In this document: piece after piece, positions 5,372 through 10,736 of the stretch
How the letters are laid out: the number at the start of each line of letters is the position of its first letter
Numbering within the stretch: position 1 is the stretch's first letter
Assembly (NCBI GenBank): GCA_013813605.1
Contig: JACCRL010000453.1
Location: 1-10,736 of the forward strand
Direction: 5' to 3'
Length of the DNA: 10,736 nucleotides
From: Gemmatimonadaceae bacterium
Lineage (GTDB): Bacteria; Gemmatimonadota; Gemmatimonadetes; Gemmatimonadales; Gemmatimonadaceae
Notes under the pieces: generated by a model
What the model was told of the DNA's origin: nothing
Database searches by the model: none
Seen by the model: only the letters and a program-made list of their open reading frames with translations
Program-made: the position numbers and the translations under genes

Positions 5372-6024
5372 CCCTGCCAGCTGTACTTGCCCAGCAGCGG
5401 CACGAAACGCACCGGCGCAATCTCAGTCTTCTCGAGCGTATCGCCGCGGCGTGTGAGCATGAACAGCGTCTGCTCCTCGCGGTCACCGAGCGGAATGAGA
5501 ATGCGACCTCCCTCAGCGAGCTGTTCCTGATACGTGGAAGGTACCTCCGGCGCACCCGCACCGACGAGGATCGCGTCGTACGGCGCATACTGTCGCCACC
5601 CGAGCGTGCCGTCACCAAGCAGGAACGATATGTTGCGCGCGCCGATCTGCTGGATGATCTCGCGCGCCTTGTCGAGCAGCGCGGGAATTCGCTCGATTGA
5701 GAACACCTGCGCGGCAAGTTGCGACAGGAGCGCCGTCTGATAACCGGAGCCCGTTCCGATCTCGAGCACCTTCTCCTTCCCAGTCAGTTTTAAAAGCTCG
5801 AGATATCGGGCATGAATCGAAGGCTGGGATATCGTTTGTCCACTCCCGATCGGCAGCGCTGAATCTTCGTAGGCGCGGTGCCTGACGCCCGTGGGTACGA
5901 AGAGGTGGCGCGGCGTTGCGTCGATTGCCTGCAGCACGGCGAGATCGCGGATGCCCTCCTGCTGCAGTGTCTCGACGAGGCGCCGGCGCGGCCCCCTCAG
6001 CTCGTGCTCTACAGCTGCTGCCAC
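5368..6024 (-). CDS. pcm: Protein-L-isoaspartate O-methyltransferase
   Basis: PCM uses S-adenosylmethionine to methylate isoaspartyl residues in aged proteins, starting their repair. From GTG at 6024 the protein has 218 residues, normal for the family. Motifs are GSGQTISQPSIHARYLELL (60-78), the SAM-binding VLEIGTGSGYQTALL (86-100), acidic Glu111 at the end of strand 2, GDGTLGW (137-143), and the family-specific YDAILVGAGAPEVP (149-162). The GTG start is strongly supported by AGGAG 5 nt upstream; extending the frame to 6180 would add 52 arginine-rich residues that are only a shadow of surE. The gene overlaps the surE stop by 16 nt, and its own stop overlaps the next gene (ATGA). Pairing of surE with pcm is well known in other bacteria, where both relate to stationary-phase survival. 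Confidence 0.95.
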   Translation of the reverse strand: MAAAVEHELRGPRRRLVETLQQEGIRDLAVLQAIDATPRHLFVPTGVRHRAYEDSALPIGSGQTISQPSIHARYLELLKLTGKEKVLEIGTGSGYQTALLSQLAAQVFSIERIPALLDKAREIIQQIGARNISFLLGDGTLGWRQYAPYDAILVGAGAPEVPSTYQEQLAEGGRILIPLGDREEQTLFMLTRRGDTLEKTEIAPVRFVPLLGKYSWQG

Positions 6025-6770
6025 CAGGTCTCCTGTGCGGCGAGCATCGCGTGATGCGTGAGGTCGAGATGCAGCGGGGTCACCGAGATGTAGCCTTCCT
6101 GCACGGCGCGGAAATCCGAGTCTCCTTCGCCGGACCAGGCGATCGATCCTCCGCCAATCCAGTAAATCTGCCTGCCCCACGGATCCTGCATCGGCTTGAG
6201 CGAATCAGAGTATACCCTTCGCCCGAGTCGAGTCAGCTTTACACCCTTGATGTTTCCTCCGCCAAGAGGAGGAAGATTGATGTTGAGCAGCGTGTGGTCC
6301 GGGAACGAAGGGAGCTGGATCACGTGGCGAAGCAGATTTCGCAGCGGCTCGATATGGTCGCTGAGCATGCTGACGTCGGCGCGAAGGTCGCCGCCGGCAA
6401 ACGAGATGGCGATGGACGGGATGCCAAGCGACAGTCCCTCCATCGCCGCGGCCACCGTTCCCGAGTAAAGGACATCCTCACCCATGTTCTGGCCGTGGTT
6501 GATGCCGCTGAGAACCCAATCCGGACGCTCAGGCATCAGCGCTTCCACGGCGAGCATGACGCAGTCAGTGGGAGTTCCGTCTACCTGGAAGCGGCGGTCT
6601 CCGCGCTCGATCGGCCGTACCGGATGGTGCAGCGTGAGCGAGTGACTCGTTGCGCTCTGCTCGCGGTCCGGGGCGACGACAGTGATCTCGCCAAGCGGCT
6701 CCGCTGCCTTAATGAGGCAGTCGAGGCCATGGGCGAGAATACCGTCGTCGTTGGTGCATAGCAGTCTCAA
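6009..6770 (-). CDS. surE: 5'/3'-nucleotidase SurE
   Basis: SurE is a metal-dependent phosphatase that removes phosphate from nucleoside monophosphates and helps cells survive stress. With TTG at 6770 as start the protein has 253 residues and begins MRLLCTNDDGI, placing the metal ligands at Asp8 and Asp9 as in characterised SurE. Ser39 lies in DREQSATSHSLTLH, and Asn91 in SGINHGQNMGEDVLYSGTVA, the most conserved block of the family. The TTG overlaps the stop of the upstream glycosyltransferase by 4 nt (TTGA). No strong ribosome site is seen, which suggests re-initiation by the ribosome that has just finished the upstream gene. An ATG at 6821 would add 17 non-homologous residues and is less likely. 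It is followed by pcm with a 16-nt overlap. Confidence 0.94.
   Translation of the reverse strand: MRLLCTNDDGILAHGLDCLIKAAEPLGEITVVAPDREQSATSHSLTLHHPVRPIERGDRRFQVDGTPTDCVMLAVEALMPERPDWVLSGINHGQNMGEDVLYSGTVAAAMEGLSLGIPSIAISFAGGDLRADVSMLSDHIEPLRNLLRHVIQLPSFPDHTLLNINLPPLGGGNIKGVKLTRLGRRVYSDSLKPMQDPWGRQIYWIGGGSIAWSGEGDSDFRAVQEGYISVTPLHLDLTHHAMLAAQETWWQQL
6030..6034 (-). promoter_or_regulatory. Ribosome binding site deciding the pcm start
   Basis: AGGAG lies 5 nt before GTG at 6024, inside the 3' end of surE. It fixes the start of pcm and rules out the 52-residue longer frame. Confidence 0.8.
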
Positions 6771-7444
6771 CGGTTGAAGATCCCGGCCTTGTGGCGCCAC
6801 AGCACCTTGATCACCAGCCATGCATCGCTGAACTCGTTGAAGTAGCTGGGCGATCCGTAGATCGTGGAGATGGGAACGTTCACCGACGTGAAGCCCATTC
6901 GCGCCGCGAGAATGATGAAATCGGTCTCGAACTCATACCGGTCACCCTTTGCGTCCACCTTCCTCAGCACTTCGGCCTTGAACGCGCGGTATCCTGACTG
7001 GCTGTCGCGAACTCTGCCGCCGGAAACGGCCCGCGTTGCGGCGGAGGAAATGATGTTCGCGATGCGACGGTGCTTCGGCACTGCTTCGCCGGCGAAGTCG
7101 CGCGTCCCGATCACGATGTCGGCGCGGTCGAGCGCGTTCACGATGGACGGCGCGAACGCCGCATCGTGCTGCCCGTCGGAATCAATGGTGAGCACGGCGG
7201 CAGCGCCCTTCTCCAGCGCCATCGCAAATCCGGCGCGGAGCGCCATGCCCTTGCCCTTGTTCTTTTCAAAGACGATCACCTGGTCGCACACTTTCTTGAT
7301 CAGCGGGCGCGATCCGTCGGTGGAGCCATCGTCCACGCCGATGATGAAGGCTTTCGGCAGGTGCGCGCGCAGGTCCTTGACGACCTTCTCCAGCGAAGGC
7401 CCGGCGTTGTAGCAAGGCAGGATGACAACGAGTGGTTCGATCAA
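6767..7444 (-). CDS. GT2 glycosyltransferase, DPM/DPG synthase-like
   Basis: The 225-residue GT-A fold enzyme belongs to the group that makes polyprenyl-phosphate sugars. Motifs are LPCYNAG (9-15), VDDGSTDGS (37-45), NKGKGMALRAGF (62-73), the metal-binding DSDGQHD (88-94), IGTRDF (112-117) and RDSQSGYRAF (146-155). There is no transmembrane segment. The sugar donor and lipid acceptor cannot be told from sequence; relatives use GDP-mannose or UDP-glucose. It differs clearly from the other GT2 enzyme at 874-1596, for example in the acceptor region and in lacking the SNMS segment. The start is TTG at 7444, with GGGGAG at 7456-7451 and 6-nt spacing, and it overlaps the regulator's stop as TTGA. 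The stop overlaps surE in the same way. Its place inside a housekeeping operon is unusual. Confidence 0.88.
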   Translation of the reverse strand: MIEPLVVILPCYNAGPSLEKVVKDLRAHLPKAFIIGVDDGSTDGSRPLIKKVCDQVIVFEKNKGKGMALRAGFAMALEKGAAAVLTIDSDGQHDAAFAPSIVNALDRADIVIGTRDFAGEAVPKHRRIANIISSAATRAVSGGRVRDSQSGYRAFKAEVLRKVDAKGDRYEFETDFIILAARMGFTSVNVPISTIYGSPSYFNEFSDAWLVIKVLWRHKAGIFNR

Positions 7445-7818
7445 CTTTCACTCCCCTTTTTTTCGGTCTCACCGTCGAGAATCGCAAGTATGGACCGTAG
7501 ATCGGTCTCCATCGACTCGACTGTCTGCGAATCCAGTGCCGCCCGCGCCACCGTCCTCAGCTCTCCGCTCTTCCGGTATTCGTCGATTTTCTGGCGGGCG
7601 CCGTCAATCGTGTACTTCTCCGTGTAAAGCAATTGCTTGACGAGCATGATCAACTCGATCTCGCGTCGCTGGTAGACCCGGTTCCCGGAGCGGTTCTTGG
7701 CCGGGTGCAGGAACTTGAACTGGCTCTCCCAGTAGCGGAGCACATGCGGCTTGAGATCGGTGAGCGAGCAGACGTCCCCGATCGAGAAGAACTCCTGAAC
7801 CGGTTCCTTGCTTTTCAT
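7441..7818 (-). CDS. MerR-family transcriptional regulator
   Basis: This 125-residue DNA-binding protein has an N-terminal winged helix-turn-helix of the MerR_1 type. FFSIGDVCSLTDLKPHVLRY (10-29) forms the helix-turn-helix, the wing includes NRSGNRVYQ (42-50), and IELIMLVKQLLYTEKYTIDG (54-73) follows. The C-terminal part (about 75-115) is a short helix suited to dimerisation. There is no effector domain and only one cysteine (Cys17), so metal sensing as in classical MerR/CueR is unlikely. The start ATG at 7818 has GGAGG at 7830-7826 and 7-nt spacing and overlaps the gpsA stop (ATGA). What it controls is not visible; no matching dyad was found near the operon's genes. Feedback on lipid precursor synthesis is one possibility, suggested only by position next to gpsA. 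Confidence 0.9.
   Translation of the reverse strand: MKSKEPVQEFFSIGDVCSLTDLKPHVLRYWESQFKFLHPAKNRSGNRVYQRREIELIMLVKQLLYTEKYTIDGARQKIDEYRKSGELRTVARAALDSQTVESMETDLRSILAILDGETEKKGSES
7451..7456 (-). promoter_or_regulatory. Ribosome binding site deciding the TTG start of the GT2 gene
   Basis: GGGGAG lies 6 nt before TTG at 7444, within the last codons of the MerR-like gene. It supports the unusual TTG start; no upstream ATG in frame fits the family. Confidence 0.7.
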
Positions 7819-8810
7819 CCATCGACCTCCGAACGGAGCTCTCTCGACATCAGTGCGGCAATTGCGCCGCGGGCGGGCTGCCCGTCGAAAAGTACGCGAT
7901 TAACAGTGTCAACAATCGGCATTTCCACACCATGCCGCGCCGCGAGCTCGCGTGCACTCTGCGCGGTCACCACACCTTCGGCGATGGTCTCCCTATCCTT
8001 CAGGACATCCTCCAGTGAGCGACCCTTGCCCAGCTCAACGCCAACGGCGCGGTTCCGGCTCAGCGAGCCCGTGCACGTGAGGACGAGATCGCCAAGCCCA
8101 GCCAGCCCCGCGAAAGTTGCAGGATCGGCGCCGAGGGCGACACCAAGGCGCGTCATCTCGGCGAGCCCGCGCGTGATCAGCGCGGCCCGCGCATTGAAGC
8201 CAAGGCCAAGCCCCTCGGCGATTCCGGTGGCGACAGCCATCACGTTCTTGAGCGCGCCGCCCAGCTCGACGCCGATGACATCGTCATGAGTATACGTCCT
8301 GAAGTAGGGCGAGCTGAACACGCGCTGCGCCGAGAGCGCTGTTGCTTCGTTCCGGGCGGCAATTACGACCGCGGTGGGCTGGCATCCCGCCACCTCGGTC
8401 GCGAAGCTCGGGCCGGAGAGGGCTACCACTTCCGCGTGAGGAATTTCTTGAGCGGCAACGTCGCTCATGAGGGCGAGTGTGCCGCTTTCGATTCCCTTCG
8501 ACGCGACGACGATCGGAACTCCCTTCCCTACAGAGTGTCCTGACGAGCGCGCGATCCCGCGCAGCATCTGGGACGGCGTTGCGAAAGTGACGAGCTCGGC
8601 GCCACTGAGGGCCTGCGCAAGGTTTCCGTGCGCGGTGACACGCGGAGCGAGTGAATGCCCCTTCAGAAAGCGGACGTTCTCGCGGCGCGAATTGATCGAA
8701 TCCACGACGTCCGGCTCGAACGCCCAGAGCCTGACATCGTGTCCGCTTCGCCCGAGCAGGTCGGCGAGCGCGGTGCCCCACGCGCCGGCACCGATGACGG
8801 CGCACTGCAT
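7815..8810 (-). CDS. gpsA: Glycerol-3-phosphate dehydrogenase [NAD(P)+]
   Basis: GpsA reduces dihydroxyacetone phosphate to sn-glycerol-3-phosphate, the backbone for phospholipids. The 331-residue protein starts with the dinucleotide-binding motif VIGAGAWGTALADLL (5-19). Further signatures are FATPS (76-80), SKGIE (104-108), ALSGPSFATEVA (130-141), GGALKNVMAVATGIAEG (184-200) with the catalytic Lys188, and GLAGLGDLVLTCTG (235-248). RNRAVG (252-257) matches the end of the substrate-binding region. The ATG at 8810 is chosen because the Rossmann motif follows at once and AGAGG at 8822-8818 lies 7 nt upstream; the open frame extends to 9035, but those extra 75 residues are a shadow of plsY. The start shares its A with the plsY stop (TGATG). 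Its product is the substrate of the PlsY enzyme encoded just upstream, so the two form a functional pair. Confidence 0.97.
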   Translation of the reverse strand: MQCAVIGAGAWGTALADLLGRSGHDVRLWAFEPDVVDSINSRRENVRFLKGHSLAPRVTAHGNLAQALSGAELVTFATPSQMLRGIARSSGHSVGKGVPIVVASKGIESGTLALMSDVAAQEIPHAEVVALSGPSFATEVAGCQPTAVVIAARNEATALSAQRVFSSPYFRTYTHDDVIGVELGGALKNVMAVATGIAEGLGLGFNARAALITRGLAEMTRLGVALGADPATFAGLAGLGDLVLTCTGSLSRNRAVGVELGKGRSLEDVLKDRETIAEGVVTAQSARELAARHGVEMPIVDTVNRVLFDGQPARGAIAALMSRELRSEVDG

Positions 8811-9424
8811 CAGGAAGCCTCTGCCTTTTTCACAAATCGATGCTCCTCGCCGCGGCGGAGGCGCGAAATGTTGGCGCGGTGCGTCCAGAATACGAACGCG
8901 GCAATAAGGAGAGCGGCCAGAAACACGGGCGACCGGGGATCGCGCGAGACCGCCAGTATCGCGATTGGCAGCACCGCAGCTCCGGCAAGGGATGCGAGAC
9001 TCACGTAGCGTGTTGCGTAGAATACGCCCGCCCAAACGACCTGCGCGATGAGCATCGGCACCAGCGCGAGAGCGAGAAATACACCGCTGGCGGTGGCTAC
9101 TCCCTTCCCCCCACCCTTCCCGAGAAGGAATACCGGCTTCACGTGACCGACGATGGCTGCCACTCCGTACGCGAGCGCCCAGAGCTCAGGCCTCAGCGTC
9201 TCGGCGAACCGCGGCAGAAAAAACACGGGCAGGAATCCCTTCAGCAGGTCGGCGAGAAATACGGCCGCTCCAGTCTTCGCGCCGAGCACGCGCGCGACGT
9301 TAGTCGCACCGAGATTTCCCGAGCCGACCTTTCTGAGATCTACACCTCTCGCCCGGCCCGCCAGATAGGCGGAGGGAACCGAGCCGGCGACGTAGGCAAT
9401 GAGAACGCCGAGAACCGGCGACAT
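8810..9424 (-). CDS. plsY: Glycerol-3-phosphate acyltransferase PlsY
   Basis: PlsY is an integral membrane enzyme that transfers an acyl group from acyl-phosphate (made by PlsX) to glycerol-3-phosphate, the first step of phosphatidic acid synthesis. The 204-residue protein has about five membrane helices and the three family motifs: GSGNLGATNVAR (34-45), the glycine-rich GKGGGKGVATASG (102-114) and TRYVSLASL (138-146), plus the C-terminal HRANISRLRRGEE (182-194). The ATG at 9424 follows the der stop by one nucleotide (TAG-G-ATG). The ribosome site is weak, so translation is probably coupled to der. plsX is not in this window. The downstream gpsA supplies the acceptor substrate. Confidence 0.97.
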   Translation of the reverse strand: MSPVLGVLIAYVAGSVPSAYLAGRARGVDLRKVGSGNLGATNVARVLGAKTGAAVFLADLLKGFLPVFFLPRFAETLRPELWALAYGVAAIVGHVKPVFLLGKGGGKGVATASGVFLALALVPMLIAQVVWAGVFYATRYVSLASLAGAAVLPIAILAVSRDPRSPVFLAALLIAAFVFWTHRANISRLRRGEEHRFVKKAEAS

Positions 9425-9425
9425 C

Positions 9426-10733
9426 CTATGCCGACTTGCGGCGCATGATTATGCGAAGCGGATTGCCGCGAAACCCCCACGCTTCGCGAAAGCCATTGTG
9501 GAGATAACGGACGTAATGCTCCTGCACGAGATCGGGGTTGTTGCCGAACACGGCGATCACCGGCGGCGCCGTTTCGACCTGGGTCGCGTAGTTCAGCTTG
9601 ATCTCGCGGCCCGCTGCCTGGGGCGGCTGCCTGCGTCCGACGATGTCTTCGAGCGTCGTGTTCACCTGCGATGTCGAAATCCGCTTGTGCCGCTCGGCGT
9701 CCACCTCGATCAGCAGCTCGAGAATCTTCGTCACGCGCTGTCCGCTGAGCGCGGATGTAAAGACGAAGGGGACGAACTTCAGGAACGGAGCCTTCTCCGC
9801 GCACTCCACCTCGAACTTGGCCGCGGTGTTCACGTCCTTTTCCTTGAGGTCCCACTTGTTCACCACGACGATCAGGCCGCGTCCCGAATCCCAGGCCAGC
9901 GATGCGATCTTGAGGTCCTGGTTGTGCAGGCCCTCTACGGCGTCGAGAACGAGAATGCAGATATCGGCCCGCTCGATCGCGCGCCGCGTGCGCAGTGAGG
10001 AATAGAACTCGATTCCGTCGCTCACCTTGGACTGTCGCCTGAGCCCCGCCGTATCAACGAAGATCAGCTGTCGCCCGTGAAACGCCATCGGCGTATCGAT
10101 CGCGTCGCGCGTCGTACCCGCCTCGTCGTTGACGACAAGTCTTTCTTCGCCGAGCAGTCTGTTGATGATCGAAGACTTGCCGACATTCGGCCGGCCCACG
10201 ACTGCAACCCGCAACGATTCCGGCACCTCCTCGGCCATAATCGGGATCCTTTCCACGATCACATCGAGCAGGTCGCCCGAGTTCTTCCCGTTCACGGCCG
10301 AAACCGGTATCGGGTCGCCCGCACCCAGCTCGTAGAACTCGTAGAAATCGGTGGTCGAGGGATCGTCGACCTTGTTGGCGACGAGCACCCAGGGCTTCCT
10401 CGATTCACGTAGAAGCGTCACGACGCGCGAGTCGCTCGGGTGCAGGCCGTTTTTGGCGTCGACGACGAGCAGCAGCAGGTCCGATTCCTCGATCGCCTGC
10501 ATCACCTGACGCTTGATCTCGACATCCATCGGGATGTGCGGGTCGTCCGTAAGGCCACCGGTGTCGACAAGCCAGAACTGGCGGTTGTTCCAGTCTGCGC
10601 GCGCGAAGTGACGGTCCCTCGTCGTACCGGCTTCGTCGCTGACGATCGCGCTGTGGTCGCCGACGATTCGGTTGAAGAGAGCAGACTTGCCGACGTTCGG
10701 CCTGCCGATGATCGCAATGACAGGAATGCTCAC
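9426..10733 (-). CDS. der: Ribosome biogenesis GTPase Der (EngA)
   Basis: Der is an essential GTPase with two tandem G domains that assists 50S subunit assembly. All motifs are visible. In G domain 1 they are GRPNVGKS (10-17), GTTRD (36-40), DTGG (57-60) and NKVD (120-123). In G domain 2 they are GRPNVGKS (180-187), GTTRD (206-210), DTAG (227-230) and NKWD (292-295). A C-terminal KH-like domain follows, ending HNGFREAWGFRGNPLRIIMRRKSA. At 435 residues it has normal length. The start used is GTG at 10733, three bases from the window's right edge. It gives the usual N-terminus (SIPVIAIIGRPNVGKS), but an upstream start or the ribosome site cannot be seen. It is the first visible gene of the minus-strand operon; the promoter lies outside the window. 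Confidence 0.97.
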   Translation of the reverse strand: MSIPVIAIIGRPNVGKSALFNRIVGDHSAIVSDEAGTTRDRHFARADWNNRQFWLVDTGGLTDDPHIPMDVEIKRQVMQAIEESDLLLLVVDAKNGLHPSDSRVVTLLRESRKPWVLVANKVDDPSTTDFYEFYELGAGDPIPVSAVNGKNSGDLLDVIVERIPIMAEEVPESLRVAVVGRPNVGKSSIINRLLGEERLVVNDEAGTTRDAIDTPMAFHGRQLIFVDTAGLRRQSKVSDGIEFYSSLRTRRAIERADICILVLDAVEGLHNQDLKIASLAWDSGRGLIVVVNKWDLKEKDVNTAAKFEVECAEKAPFLKFVPFVFTSALSGQRVTKILELLIEVDAERHKRISTSQVNTTLEDIVGRRQPPQAAGREIKLNYATQVETAPPVIAVFGNNPDLVQEHYVRYLHNGFREAWGFRGNPLRIIMRRKSA

Positions 10734-10736
10734 GCC

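Noticed and set aside
5212..5700. + strand open frame opposite pcm and the acidic protein gene
   Set aside because: It is antisense to the SAM-binding domain of a clear pcm gene and has no recognisable feature of its own.

Overview
The window looks like a chromosomal segment from a GC-rich bacterium. Genes are roughly 60-65% GC, while the main non-coding gap is about 46% GC. The gene content (der, plsY, gpsA, a small MerR regulator, surE, pcm, acylphosphatase), the frequent TTG/GTG starts and the protein flavour suggest a member of Gemmatimonadota. That is inference from gene order and protein style; no marker gene in the window proves it. I see no integrase, transposase, phage gene, toxin-antitoxin pair or CRISPR array, so this is mostly core genome with a small, less conserved middle section.

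Left part, + strand (1-2426): the C-terminal end of a YfhO-type membrane protein, then a polyprenol-phosphate mannose synthase-like GT2 enzyme, then dapF (diaminopimelate epimerase). Stops and starts overlap at both junctions, so the three are probably co-transcribed. The first two resemble a lipid-linked sugar pathway: a cytosolic enzyme charges a polyprenyl phosphate and a membrane transferase may use it outside. A strong sigma70-like promoter sequence lies inside the GT2 gene and could drive dapF separately.

Middle part (2427-4458): a 257-bp AT-richer gap holds two diverged tandem copies of a roughly 75-80 bp element. After it come three minus-strand genes: a four-helix membrane protein of unknown function, a membrane-anchored TPR-like protein (probably co-transcribed with the former), and a short DUF2798-type two-helix protein. 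A tRNA-Arg(CCU) gene, also on the minus strand, separates this section from the right-hand cluster.

Right part, minus strand (10733 down to 4459): der, plsY, gpsA, merR-like, GT2, surE, pcm, an acidic low-complexity protein and acylphosphatase. Every junction is an overlap or a gap of at most 7 nt, so it reads as one translationally coupled operon of nine genes. It combines ribosome assembly (Der), phosphatidic acid precursor synthesis (GpsA makes glycerol-3-phosphate, PlsY acylates it), stress and maintenance enzymes (SurE nucleotidase, PCM protein repair), a small regulator and a polyprenyl-phosphate-type glycosyltransferase. The acidic protein with DW and YPP-IE-F repeats is the least explained member and the best candidate for something undescribed.
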